From assembly GCA_029257865.1 (NCBI GenBank), contig JARIAN010000099.1, positions 1 through 64,000 of the forward strand: a stretch of DNA of 64,000 nt, in the 5' to 3' direction. The stretch is from Phocaeicola sp. Lineage in GTDB: Bacteria; Bacteroidota; Bacteroidia; Bacteroidales; Bacteroidaceae. The notes under the pieces were generated by a model. The model did no database searches and was not told the origin of the DNA. It saw nothing but the letters and a program-made list of their open reading frames with translations. This document shows positions 40,261 through 49,940 of this stretch, piece by piece (position 1 is the stretch's first letter; each line of letters starts with the position of its first letter). A program made the position numbers and the translations under genes.

Positions 40261-43200
40261 ATGTTTAAAAGATTCAAATCTGTAAGCATGATGTTGCTTT
40301 TGGGTGGAATTTCAGCCGGAGCAGTCAATGTGGTGCCTATGGCATCAGAAGCAAATATTGTTCAGCAGAATGGTGTTTGCAAAGGGGTTATTAAGGATTC
40401 GACAGGAGAGACCATTATTGGTGCTTCTGTAGTAGTAAAAGGTACAACCAATGGAGCTATCACCGGACTAGATGGTGATTTTTCTATCGACGGAGTAAAG
40501 GTTGGTGATGTAATTCAGGTTTCTTTTGTGGGTTATGTCACTCAAGAAAAGAAGTGGACCGGAAGTCCGATGACATTTGTTTTGAAAGAGGATACTAAAA
40601 CATTGGACGAAGTAGTAGTAGTAGGTTATGGTGTTCAGAAAAAAGCAAATCTGACCGGTTCTGTAGCTTCTGTAGATGCAAAAGCCTTAGACACGCGTCC
40701 TGTATCAAGTGTGTCTGCTGCATTGGCAGGACAGATGCCGGGTGTAACAGCAATTCAGAGTTCAGGTGCTCCTGGTTCGCAGGCCGGTAGTATTACTATT
40801 CGTGGTAAGAATTCAATCAATGCTGCCAGTCCTTTGGTGATTGTAGATGGTATTCCTGGTGCTATGAATACAATTGATCCTGCTGACATTGAATCATTGA
40901 CAGTTTTGAAAGATGCAGCCTCTGCTGCTATCTATGGTGTACAAGCTGCCAATGGTGTGATTTTGATTACTACCAAACAGGGAAAGAAAGGTGAAAAAAC
41001 ACGTGTAAGTTATTCTGGAAATGTATCTTGGGCCACTCCTGTGGTAAAGAGAAATTATTTGGGTGCATACGATTTTGCAGTATTGTATAACGAAGCAACC
41101 AAAAATGAAAACCCTAATGCTCCACTAACATATTCTGAACAGGACTTGGAAGATATGAAAAGCGGAAAATGGGCTACAACCGATTGGTATGGTGAGACTT
41201 TCAAGAAGGCAGCTTTTGAGCATCAGCATAATTTGTCTATTAGTGGTGGTTCTGAAAAGACAACTTATAATGCTTCTTTGGGATATGTAAATCAAGGAGG
41301 TTTGACAAAAGCTATAGACTATTCTCGTTACAATGCTCGTATGAATTTGCAGTCTGAAATTAATAAATATATTACTGTTGGTGTGAATGCTTCTGGCTAT
41401 AGAGGAATCTCTAACGATGACTGGATGGGATTTGTCACAGCGATGCAAGGGGTTTCTCGTGCATATCCTACCGAAAAGATTCGCGATAACGAAGGCAACT
41501 TTGTGCACAATGGTAGTAAGGATAATCCGGTAGCAATTCAAAAAGATCATCAGTCCGGTTTCAGAAAGACGACAGATCAAGAATTGAATCTTACTGCTTT
41601 TGCAACCATTAATCTACTTAAGGGATTGAGTTTGAAAGGGGTTTACTCTGTTCGCAATTATACCAGAAACAATGAAGGTTTCAAGAAATATTTTGAATAT
41701 GGCGGATGGAATTCAGGACTGCGTGAAGGTTATGATGACCATTATGATCATAATTACTATACCGGTCAGGTCTTGTTGAACTTCAATCGTACTTTTGGAA
41801 AACATTCTATTAACGCCTTGGCTGGTTTGGAAACTTATGAACATATCTATAAATATACAAAGGCAAACCGTAAAGGAGGTGGTAATAATGATTTGGGTGA
41901 ATCATTGAATACGTTGGATGCGTCTTCTCAGAAAAATGAAGACGGGGGATACGAAACAGCTCGTGTTTCTTATTTTGGACGTGTTCAGTATGACTATATG
42001 AACAAGTATTTGTTTGAAGTAAATGTTCGTAGTGATGCTTCTTCTCGATTTCCTAAAGGTAATCGTTGGGGTGTGTTCCCTGCTGTTTCTGCCGGATGGA
42101 GACTTTCCGAAGAAGCATTTATCAAGGACAATGTGAGCTGGATAAGTAATTTGAAAGTTCGAGTTGGTTGGGGTAAAACAGGTAACGAAGAATTGGCTGA
42201 TGATGATATTTATCCATCTATTCTTGCTTATTCTTATGGCGATTACATGTTCAATAATACGTTGTATTCAACTGTCTATGAATCTAGATTTGTAAATAAG
42301 AACTTGAAATGGGCTACTGTAACGAACTATGATTTTGGTTTGGAAGCTGGGTTCTTCAATAACAAGTTGAATATGGAGTTGTCGGTGTATAAGAAAGTCA
42401 CTAACGACATGTTGCTTTATTTGCCTATTCCGGGAGTGATTGGAGTTGATGCTCCTGCACAGAATGCCGGTGAGGTGCAGAATCGTGGTTTTGAATTGAC
42501 TCTTTCTCATAATAACCAGATTAATAAAGACTGGAGTTATAATGTGTCTTTAAATGTTGGCTATGTAAAGAACGAGATTACAGATATGTGTAATACTGAT
42601 GGTCCTAATAAGGATAATGATAAGATATGGTATAAGGAAGGTTATCCTATTGGTTCTTATTATGGATTAGTTGCTGATGGTTTTTATAACACTCCAGAAG
42701 AATTGGCTTCTCATCCTAAGCGTACAGGAAATGACAAAGTGGGAGATATTAAGTATAAAGATTTAAATCATGATAATAAGATTGATGACAAGGACCGTAC
42801 AGTTATTGGTAAGAACTTCCCTAGCTGGACAGGTGGTTTGAATTTGAGTTTGTCTTATAAGAATTTTGATTTGTCTGCTTTATTCCAAGGTGCATTTGAT
42901 GTAGATGGATATTATACAGGTGAAGCAGCTTATGCATTTTATAATGGTGCTACTGCTTTGAAAAAACACATGGACCGTTGGACTCCGGAGCATCACAATG
43001 CTTCATATCCACGAGTTACACTAGGCACACAGACTAACTACGTAACTTCATCATTTTGGGTGAAAGATGCCTCTTATGTTCGTTTGAAAAACTTGACAAT
43101 CGGATATAATGTTCCTAAGGACTGGTTGTCTAAATTGGGTGTGGCAAGTGCTAAACTTTTCTTGTCTGGTGAGAACTTGTTTACAATTACAGGACTTGAT

Positions 43201-43287
43201 GATATTGATCCGGAAGAAGGCAATGAACGTGGATGGTCTTATGGCAACGTCAAGAAATTCTCTCTTGGATTAAGAGTGTCATTCTAA
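40261..43287 (+). CDS. SusC-like TonB-dependent outer-membrane transporter
   Basis: Energy-dependent glycan importer of the second pair. 1008 residues. After the signal peptide there is a carboxypeptidase-D-like domain (CKGVIKDSTGETIIGASVVV, residues about 40-115), then the Ton-box/plug region (DEVVVVGYGVQKKANLTGSV, IRGKNSINAASPLVIVDGIP) and a barrel ending in FSLGLRVSF. The N-terminal domain is very similar in wording to that of the other SusC in the window, while the barrel loops differ, as expected for different ligands. The SusD gene follows after 21 nt. Confidence 0.95.
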   Translation: MFKRFKSVSMMLLLGGISAGAVNVVPMASEANIVQQNGVCKGVIKDSTGETIIGASVVVKGTTNGAITGLDGDFSIDGVKVGDVIQVSFVGYVTQEKKWTGSPMTFVLKEDTKTLDEVVVVGYGVQKKANLTGSVASVDAKALDTRPVSSVSAALAGQMPGVTAIQSSGAPGSQAGSITIRGKNSINAASPLVIVDGIPGAMNTIDPADIESLTVLKDAASAAIYGVQAANGVILITTKQGKKGEKTRVSYSGNVSWATPVVKRNYLGAYDFAVLYNEATKNENPNAPLTYSEQDLEDMKSGKWATTDWYGETFKKAAFEHQHNLSISGGSEKTTYNASLGYVNQGGLTKAIDYSRYNARMNLQSEINKYITVGVNASGYRGISNDDWMGFVTAMQGVSRAYPTEKIRDNEGNFVHNGSKDNPVAIQKDHQSGFRKTTDQELNLTAFATINLLKGLSLKGVYSVRNYTRNNEGFKKYFEYGGWNSGLREGYDDHYDHNYYTGQVLLNFNRTFGKHSINALAGLETYEHIYKYTKANRKGGGNNDLGESLNTLDASSQKNEDGGYETARVSYFGRVQYDYMNKYLFEVNVRSDASSRFPKGNRWGVFPAVSAGWRLSEEAFIKDNVSWISNLKVRVGWGKTGNEELADDDIYPSILAYSYGDYMFNNTLYSTVYESRFVNKNLKWATVTNYDFGLEAGFFNNKLNMELSVYKKVTNDMLLYLPIPGVIGVDAPAQNAGEVQNRGFELTLSHNNQINKDWSYNVSLNVGYVKNEITDMCNTDGPNKDNDKIWYKEGYPIGSYYGLVADGFYNTPEELASHPKRTGNDKVGDIKYKDLNHDNKIDDKDRTVIGKNFPSWTGGLNLSLSYKNFDLSALFQGAFDVDGYYTGEAAYAFYNGATALKKHMDRWTPEHHNASYPRVTLGTQTNYVTSSFWVKDASYVRLKNLTIGYNVPKDWLSKLGVASAKLFLSGENLFTITGLDDIDPEEGNERGWSYGNVKKFSLGLRVSF

Positions 43288-43308
43288 TTTATTTAATCTA
43301 ATAGAAGT

Positions 43309-44946
43309 ATGAAAAAAATTATATTTAATATAGCAATGGGACTGCTTCTTGGTGGAGCAATGACCTCATGCAGCGATTTTCTAGATCGTTATCCTAAAGA
43401 AGAATTGACGGACAAGAGTTTTTGGAAGTCTAAAAAGGATGCCGAAATGGCGGTGTCTGAACTGTATAATGTGTTGCCTACTTGGGATGTAGATGACGAT
43501 ATTAATTCGGACAACGCCGTACATGGTATCAAATGGGCTGCAGGAAATGTGTCAAAGGGAGTTTATTTGCCTGGTGATACTGATTGGAAAGGCAGTTATA
43601 ATGCAATCCGTAAAGCTAACCTTGCACTAAGTAAGTTGCCAATGGTTGAGATGAGTGAAGAAGATAGAACCTTACTATCTGCACAGATTTATTTTTTTCG
43701 TGCATATCTTTATTCGAGTTTGATAAGACAATTTGGTGATGTTCCTTATGTAGATGAAGTATTGGACTTGGAGAGCGGAAAAAATGTCCAACGGACTGAT
43801 TACAAGGAAATTTATAAGAAAATGATGACTGATTACAATTTGGCTATTGCTGGATTGCCCGAAAAATGGGATGGAGAGAATGACGGTCGAGTTACTAAAG
43901 GGGCTGCAAGAGCTATGAAGGCAAGATTTGCTCTTTATTTTCATGATTTTGAAGTGGCTGCTTCTGAATCAAAATCGGTCATTGATTCCGGAAAATATAA
44001 ATTGTATGATGAAGGTAATACCGGAAAATATAAAGAATTGTTTTGGGAAAAAGCGGATGGATGTGATGAATTCATTTTGTCTGTTCAGTATAATGCTCCT
44101 GCAAGAACACATTATTTGATTGGTTGGCAATGTTTCCCTGATTTAGGATGGGGAGGTATCAATCCAACTCAGAGTTTGGTAGATGCTTTTGAAGATAAGG
44201 ATGGGGCTCCTATTAAGAAATCTAAAATATACAATGAAAAGAAACCATTTGATAATCGTGACCCTCGTCTTGAAGTATGTGTATTGCATGATGGTGAAAC
44301 AATGTATGGGAGAACAGTAAAGGTTGCTCCATTAAAGTCTAGCGGAAATACAGGTATTGGTCAGCATAACGATGCTACAGCTACAGGTTATTATCAGCAG
44401 AAATGGTTGGATCCTTCTATTGATCCCGCTTCTACTGGATGGGATATGGGTAAAGACTGGGTGGTTATCCGATATGCAGAGGTGTTGCTTACTTATGCAG
44501 AAGCTAAAAATGAGTTGAAGGCGCTTGATCAGGAAGCATTTGATGCTGTAAATCAGATTCGTAGGCGTGTTGGTATGCCTGAATTGCAGAAGACTGACCC
44601 TTCAAAGCCTACTTATTGTGGTAGTCAGGAAGAGTTGCGGCAGCGTATACGTAATGAATGGCGTGTGGAGTTTGCTCTTGAAGGAGGAAAGCGTATGTGG
44701 GATATTCGTCGTTGGGGTATTGCTAAAGAGGTCTTGAATGCTCCTTTCTATGGACTGAAATATAAAATCATTAAAGGTAGTCCTGATGCAGATCCGGCAG
44801 ATAAAGGCGAGAAGTGTGTACTATATGAGGGAGAGGCTTTAAAATTGGCCGGCAGCCATTATGAAGATCATAACTATTTGTTCCCGATTCCTCAGAAAGA
44901 AATAGACTTGAATCGTACTACATTGACTCAAAATCCGGGATATTAA
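43309..44946 (+). CDS. SusD-like surface glycan-binding lipoprotein
   Basis: Surface partner of the SusC above. 545 residues with lipoprotein signal (LGGAMTSCSDF). Typical helices and motifs are FLDRYPKEELTDKSFWKSKKD, AQIYFFRAYLYSSLIRQFGD, RNEWRVEFALEGGKRMWDIRRW and LFPIPQKEIDLN near the end. A terminator-like hairpin separates it from the next gene by only 69 nt. Confidence 0.95.
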   Translation: MKKIIFNIAMGLLLGGAMTSCSDFLDRYPKEELTDKSFWKSKKDAEMAVSELYNVLPTWDVDDDINSDNAVHGIKWAAGNVSKGVYLPGDTDWKGSYNAIRKANLALSKLPMVEMSEEDRTLLSAQIYFFRAYLYSSLIRQFGDVPYVDEVLDLESGKNVQRTDYKEIYKKMMTDYNLAIAGLPEKWDGENDGRVTKGAARAMKARFALYFHDFEVAASESKSVIDSGKYKLYDEGNTGKYKELFWEKADGCDEFILSVQYNAPARTHYLIGWQCFPDLGWGGINPTQSLVDAFEDKDGAPIKKSKIYNEKKPFDNRDPRLEVCVLHDGETMYGRTVKVAPLKSSGNTGIGQHNDATATGYYQQKWLDPSIDPASTGWDMGKDWVVIRYAEVLLTYAEAKNELKALDQEAFDAVNQIRRRVGMPELQKTDPSKPTYCGSQEELRQRIRNEWRVEFALEGGKRMWDIRRWGIAKEVLNAPFYGLKYKIIKGSPDADPADKGEKCVLYEGEALKLAGSHYEDHNYLFPIPQKEIDLNRTTLTQNPGY

Positions 44947-44965
44947 TCTGATGTAGAATATAATT

Positions 44966-45015
44966 GGTTAGTAAAGGCATGCTAGTAATGTCTTTACTAA
45001 CCTTTTACTTTTTTT
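44966..45015 (+). terminator. Terminator or attenuator between susD and the DUF6057 gene
   Basis: GGTTAGTAAAG (44966-44976) and CTTTACTAACC (44992-45002) form an 11-bp stem followed by TTTTACTTTTTTT, which abuts the next start codon at 45016. If the downstream genes have no promoter of their own, read-through of this hairpin sets their expression. Confidence 0.8.
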
Positions 45016-46500
45016 ATGAGAAAGCATATACATTATTTTTTGTTTGTTGTTTTGCTATGCCTTTTTGTTGGATGTTATGAAGGGGTGTTACAGCATGTGA
45101 TTTTTTATCAGGAGCAGCATCATTTATTTCTTTTTTCCGCTGAGTATTTCCGGCAAACAATACTCTCTGAGGGATGGACCGAATATTTGGGAAATTTCTT
45201 GGTTCAGTTTTTTTATTATCCGGGGTGGGGAAGCTTGTTGTTGTCTGGTATGATTGCTTCTCTTTATTTGTTTGTTTATAAATTATTTTATTGGGTTACA
45301 GGACGATTGGACTGTATGCAGATTTCGTTAATTCCGTCTTTCTATTTTTTCTTAAAAACGATGGAACCCGATTATCAACTCGGTGAATTGGTTGTAGTAT
45401 GGTTCGTTATGTTGTTTTTGGTAACTGTGACTTGGCTGTTTGCTAGCAGATTAAGAAACTTGACTGATAGATGGCCGGTATGGGTAATGAGACCATATGT
45501 TTTTTGGTTGATTACTTCTGTAGGAATAGGAAGTGTTGGCTTCATCTCTTTTTGGAGATTTGTGGATAAGTACAATATGGGTGAGTATCGTATGATTATG
45601 GCGGATAAAGCTGTAAAGGAGAGAAAGTGGGATGAAGTGCTTGAACAGACAGAACTTTATTTGAATTCCGGTAGAAACAATCAGTTGATGTTTTATTTCA
45701 GAAATCTGGCATGGTATCATCAAGGTGACCTTTTACATCATTTATTAGATTATTCAAATAAGTATGGAGTGAAGTCGTTGTATTTTCCATGGAATGGAGA
45801 TAGTAGAGAAAGTGAATACGGGCATTATATTTATGAATACCTAGGCTATATAAATGAAGCTCATCGATGGGTTTTTGAATCAATGGTCGTTTGGGGTGAA
45901 GTAGCTCCACATTTGATTGATTTAGCTAAGTATAATATATTGATTGATAGACCTGCCGTGGCACAGCGTTTTATTAATGTATTGAAAAAGTCTGCTTTTT
46001 ATGGCAAACAGGCTCTTGAATTGGAGCAATATTTGCGAGAAAGAAAAGTGCCGGGATTATATTTGGCTTTACCTAATCACGTAGAAGGAAAACCTAGGTT
46101 TGCCAATATTCTTAATATAGGACCTGAATTATATTATTTGTGCGAACAGAGTGGAAATAATAACATGGCTTTCGAGTATTTAATTGCAGATTTATTGCTC
46201 AGTAATCAAGTGGTACGCCTTGTTCAAGTATTGAAAGACTTTCCATTATATACTCAAAGATTAGGTCATTTTCCGCCCATATTAGAAGAAGCATTATATA
46301 TTTATAAATTAGGTGTGGGAGAAGAGAAGTTTCAAGAATCTGGCTTTTCTATTTCATCGCGAGTAGAAGATTGTTTCCGAAGGTATTATAGTTTATATCA
46401 GCAGAAAGATTATAAAACCTTATATGCTGAGTTTGGACAGTCGTATTGGTATTATCTTCATTTTTTAAGTCCTTATGGTACAAAAATTATTACTGATTGA
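45016..46500 (+). CDS. DUF6057 family membrane protein
   Basis: Function unknown. 494 residues. The N-terminal part is hydrophobic, with a first segment at about 7-20 (FLFVVLLCLFVG) and further predicted membrane helices around 75-90, 120-145 and 160-180. The rest (about 190-494) is a soluble, helix-rich region with aromatic residues, resembling TPR-like repeats (MADKAVKERKWDEVLEQTELYLNSG). The start lies directly after the T tract of a hairpin. The next gene overlaps its end by 26 nt, implying the two act together. Confidence 0.8.
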   Translation: MRKHIHYFLFVVLLCLFVGCYEGVLQHVIFYQEQHHLFLFSAEYFRQTILSEGWTEYLGNFLVQFFYYPGWGSLLLSGMIASLYLFVYKLFYWVTGRLDCMQISLIPSFYFFLKTMEPDYQLGELVVVWFVMLFLVTVTWLFASRLRNLTDRWPVWVMRPYVFWLITSVGIGSVGFISFWRFVDKYNMGEYRMIMADKAVKERKWDEVLEQTELYLNSGRNNQLMFYFRNLAWYHQGDLLHHLLDYSNKYGVKSLYFPWNGDSRESEYGHYIYEYLGYINEAHRWVFESMVVWGEVAPHLIDLAKYNILIDRPAVAQRFINVLKKSAFYGKQALELEQYLRERKVPGLYLALPNHVEGKPRFANILNIGPELYYLCEQSGNNNMAFEYLIADLLLSNQVVRLVQVLKDFPLYTQRLGHFPPILEEALYIYKLGVGEEKFQESGFSISSRVEDCFRRYYSLYQQKDYKTLYAEFGQSYWYYLHFLSPYGTKIITD

Positions 46501-47980
46501 TAAAATAAAGACAATAGTAGTGTCTTTGGTCGGGCTTGGATGTCTGGCTTTAATGGGAGGTTGTACAGATAGTTATCAGAAACCGGAAGTGTTTGTAGAC
46601 AGACAGCCTCAAATTTTTCCTGATTATTCGGGGATTGTATTTCCTGTAAATATCGCTCCAATGAATTTTAGAATCCAAGAAGAAGGCGAAGAATTTCAAC
46701 TGGTTGTGGAATTGGATGGCAAGCAGCGTTTGGTGTGTAGAAATAAGGATGGTAAAATGTGTATGTCTGAAAAGAAATGGAAGAAGATAATGGCTGATGC
46801 TGCCGGAAAAGAACTTTCTTTTCAGATTGCGATAAAGCATTGTGGTGTTTGGGAAGGATATAAGGAAATTACGAACTCGGTTAGTAGGGATTCAATAGAC
46901 CGTTATTTGGCTTATCGGTTATTATATCCTGGTTATGAACTTTGGAATGAGATGGGGATTTATCAGCGAGATTTGAATGGTTTTGAAGAAACAGCAATTA
47001 TGGAGAATCGGGAGTTTGGTAAGCAATGTGTTAATTGTCATACATTTAAGCAGAATGATACAAGCCATTTTATGTTTCATGTGAGAGGGAAAACAGGAGG
47101 AACAGTTATCTGCCGAGATGGTTCTATTGAAAAGATTAATTCAAAACCAAACCATTCTACTATAGGTGGTACTTATTCAGCGTGGCATCCAAATGGGAAG
47201 TTTATTGCAATGTCAATGAATAATGTGCAACAGTTTTTTCATTCGCAAGGGAAGAAGCAGATTGAGGTGGCAGATTTGAATGCTGATATGGGGGTTTATG
47301 ATATCGAAAATCATCAGATGTTGTCTGCCCCAATGTTAAGTGATAGTACTTATATGGAAACATTTCCAAACTGGTCACCTGATGGACGTGTCTTGTATTT
47401 TTGTCGTGCTAAACAATATCAGAAAGGGATGAACTGGAATGAAGTTCGTTATGACCTTTGTAAGGTGGATTTTTTTCCGGAAAGTCGGACATTTGGAACT
47501 CCTGAATGTGTATATGCTGCTTCAGATTCACTGAAGAGTGTATCTTTCCCACGTGTTTCACCTGATGGTCGTTATTTGCTTTTTACACAATCTGATTATG
47601 GAAATTTTTCAATTTGGCATCCGGAGAGTGATTTAATGCTGATGGATTTGAAACTGGAGGTAATATCTAATTTGAAAGAAGTGAATAGCAATCAAGTGGA
47701 AAGTTTTCATACGTGGTCTTCTTCTGGAAAATGGTTTGTTTTTAGTAGTAAAAGGTTGGATGGATTATGGGCAAGACCCTTCTTTGCGCATTTTAATCCA
47801 GAAACGGGTAAAGTAGATAAGCCTTTTGTGTTGCCACAAGAAAATCCGGATTTTTATAGTAATTTTACGCGAACTTATAATCTCCCAGAATTAATAACAT
47901 CACCTATAGAGAATCAGCAGGAATTATTGGAAGTAATATCTTCTTCCCAAAAAACAAATATTGAATTAGTGGTACGTTAA
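46475..47980 (+). CDS. Lipoprotein with c-type haem motif and TolB-like beta-propeller
   Basis: Function unknown. 501 residues. A lipoprotein signal ends LALMGGC (lipid Cys 30). An N-terminal beta domain with CHCG and related cysteines reaches about residue 180, followed by a single haem c attachment motif C185-V-N-C188-H189. The remainder carries WD40/PD40-like repeats (YSAWHPNGKFIAMSMNN, FPNWSPDGRVLYFCRA, FPRVSPDGRYLLFTQ, FHTWSSSGKWFVFSS) that build a TolB-type propeller. It starts 26 nt inside the upstream DUF6057 gene in another frame. The haem suggests redox or ligand sensing at the outer membrane or periplasm (inference). Confidence 0.82.
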   Translation: MVQKLLLIDKIKTIVVSLVGLGCLALMGGCTDSYQKPEVFVDRQPQIFPDYSGIVFPVNIAPMNFRIQEEGEEFQLVVELDGKQRLVCRNKDGKMCMSEKKWKKIMADAAGKELSFQIAIKHCGVWEGYKEITNSVSRDSIDRYLAYRLLYPGYELWNEMGIYQRDLNGFEETAIMENREFGKQCVNCHTFKQNDTSHFMFHVRGKTGGTVICRDGSIEKINSKPNHSTIGGTYSAWHPNGKFIAMSMNNVQQFFHSQGKKQIEVADLNADMGVYDIENHQMLSAPMLSDSTYMETFPNWSPDGRVLYFCRAKQYQKGMNWNEVRYDLCKVDFFPESRTFGTPECVYAASDSLKSVSFPRVSPDGRYLLFTQSDYGNFSIWHPESDLMLMDLKLEVISNLKEVNSNQVESFHTWSSSGKWFVFSSKRLDGLWARPFFAHFNPETGKVDKPFVLPQENPDFYSNFTRTYNLPELITSPIENQQELLEVISSSQKTNIELVVR

Positions 47981-48086
47981 TGGTGTAAATGTCTATTAAA
48001 GAAAGTTCCTATGTGCAAGGCATAGGTTATTGACTTCGAATTATTTAAATGGCTAGATTATTATTTTAGTGTAACTCCTAAAAATA

Positions 48087-48117
48087 TTGTTTTTGTGGGG
48101 AATAATGAGTATATTTG
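48087..48117 (+). promoter_or_regulatory. Promoter of the nitroreductase-pirin operon
   Basis: TTG at 48087-48089, a 20-bp spacer and TATATTTG at 48110-48117 (exact TAnnTTTG). Leader of about 70 nt to the nitroreductase. Confidence 0.6.
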
Positions 48118-48193
48118 TAAAAATGGTTAGAAAGTATTATTTTGATGCTTAAACTATTGCATGATTATTTGTTAAACTTAAGTATTTTGTTGT

Positions 48194-48808
48194 ATGATTC
48201 CTAAGAACTTTAGAGAAACGTTGAAGAATCGAAGGAGTTATTATCATCTTACGAATTCTTCTCCTATTTCAGATGAATCTATTAAAGAGATTCTTGAATT
48301 TGCTTTGCTGCATGTTCCTTCTGCTTTTAATTCTCAATCTACGCGTTTGGTTCTGCTATTGGGAGAAAGTCATCGAAAACTATGGGATATTACAAAACAA
48401 GTCCTTCAGGATAGAATATCTTCTCCAGAAGTTTTTGTTAAGACAGAAGCAAAAATTAATGAAAGCTTTGCTTCAGCTTATGGAACGATATTGTTTTATG
48501 AAGATTTGTCTGTGGTTAGAAAATTGCAAGAAACTTTTCCCACTTACAGAGAACGTTTTCCTATTTGGGCACAGCAGACCTCTGCTATGCATCAACTTGC
48601 CGTTTGGTCTATGTTGGAAGAAGTTGGCTTTGGGGCTTCTTTACAACATTATAATCCGCTGATAGATCAGATGGTGAAAGACGAGTGGAATATTGCAGAA
48701 GACTGGGAGTTGGTTGCTCAAATGCCTTTTGGAATACCTTCCCAGTTGCCTGATAATAAGGAATACACATCTTTAGATAGCCGGTTATTGTTTTTTTGTG
48801 ATAGATAA
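48194..48808 (+). CDS. Nitroreductase family protein
   Basis: FMN-dependent NAD(P)H oxidoreductase of the HBN1-like branch; 204 residues, cytoplasmic. The FMN-binding RRSYYHL motif near residue 14, SAFNSQSTRLVLL near 45, and the C-terminal GFGASLQHYNP and AQMPFGIPSQLPDNKEY segments match this family. It lies 31 nt before the pirin gene in the same orientation. The physiological acceptor is not known. Confidence 0.88.
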   Translation: MIPKNFRETLKNRRSYYHLTNSSPISDESIKEILEFALLHVPSAFNSQSTRLVLLLGESHRKLWDITKQVLQDRISSPEVFVKTEAKINESFASAYGTILFYEDLSVVRKLQETFPTYRERFPIWAQQTSAMHQLAVWSMLEEVGFGASLQHYNPLIDQMVKDEWNIAEDWELVAQMPFGIPSQLPDNKEYTSLDSRLLFFCDR

Positions 48809-48839
48809 ATTATTGGTTGACTTTAAAATTAAATAGGAT

Positions 48840-49553
48840 ATGAAGTGCATTATAGATAAGGCAGCATCAAGGGGATTTTTTGATTATGGCTGGCTTAAGA
48901 CGTATCATACATTTAGTTTTTCTGATTATTATAATCCTGAAAGAATGCATTTTGGGGCTTTGCGTGTATTGAATGATGATACAGTAGCTCCAAGTAAAGG
49001 TTTTGGTATGCATCCACATAATAATATGGAGGTAGTTTCAATTCCTTTAGAAGGTTATTTACGCCATGGGGATAATGTTAAAAATGAAACCACCATATCT
49101 TTTGGTGAAATTCAGGTAATGAGTACAGGACTTGGTATGTATCATAGTGAATATAATGCGAGTGATACAGAACTGTTGAAATTTCTACAGATATGGGTTG
49201 TACCAAATGTGAAAAACACTAAGCCGGAATATCATAATTTTAATATTCGTCCATTACTGAAGCATAATGAATTGTCTTTGTTCATATCTCCGCATAATGG
49301 CCCCACTGATGCTCATTTGCTTCAAGATGCATGGTTCTCAATAGGGAGTTTTGATGCAGGAAAAACTATTTCTTATCGTTTGCAGGGGACAAATACAGGT
49401 ATATATGTATTTGTTTTGGATGGTAATATTGCGATACAAGATAAGGTGTTACAAGGAAGAGATGGCATAGGTATATGGGAGGTGGATGAAGTTACTATAG
49501 AAACCATTTCTGTTTCAAGGATATTGGTGATAGAGGTTTCTTTGAAGGAGTAG
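48840..49553 (+). CDS. Pirin family protein (cupin)
   Basis: Bicupin of 237 residues. Conserved metal ligands H58 and H60 (GMHPHNNME) and H102 and E104 (GMYHSEYNAS) are all present, so an iron-binding or quercetinase-like site should form. The start KAASRGFFDYGWLKTYHTFSF is typical of the family. It is probably co-transcribed with the nitroreductase, suggesting a shared redox or stress role (inference). No promoter or terminator is seen between them. Confidence 0.9.
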   Translation: MKCIIDKAASRGFFDYGWLKTYHTFSFSDYYNPERMHFGALRVLNDDTVAPSKGFGMHPHNNMEVVSIPLEGYLRHGDNVKNETTISFGEIQVMSTGLGMYHSEYNASDTELLKFLQIWVVPNVKNTKPEYHNFNIRPLLKHNELSLFISPHNGPTDAHLLQDAWFSIGSFDAGKTISYRLQGTNTGIYVFVLDGNIAIQDKVLQGRDGIGIWEVDEVTIETISVSRILVIEVSLKE

Positions 49554-49940
49554 AGGATGATACTAGGAGAATCATGGAGGTATTGTAAGTGGTTGATATA
49601 TCGTTGTTGATAGGCTTTTATATATTTGTATAGTTTTGTTTGATGAGAAGTCTTGTTTGCCGTATATGTCTTAAGTTGTCGTTAAATTTCTAATAGTATT
49701 ATTAGACCTTTAAATGGTTATCTGAATCGATTTTTGAGAGCTGTGTGTATTGCAGGTATTTTTTGCTAGATAAAGCTAGATATATCGTATTTTATCGTAC
49801 TTTTGTGCAGCTTTTAATCTTCTTAAACTTGCTGTGAGATAATGAAGAGCGTAGAAAGTTTTTTCTTGGATGAATCCGTATGGTTGCATCTGGGCATTTA
49901 GGAGAAGGTGAATGCAATTGATAAATCAAAAACAGATATT
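49554..49940 (+). other. 387-bp gap before a GH20 gene
   Basis: It contains the -7 box at 49798-49805 and about 130 nt of leader. I see no gene and no strong hairpin in the first 240 bp. Confidence 0.6.
49798..49805 (+). promoter_or_regulatory. -7 box of the GH20 gene
   Basis: TACTTTTG, exact TAnnTTTG; the expected -33 position lacks TTTG. It implies a leader of about 130 nt. Confidence 0.5.

Noticed and set aside
48008-48026. CCTATG/CATAGG hairpin after the haem lipoprotein gene as a terminator
   Set aside because: Stem is only 6 bp with no T tract; too weak to call.
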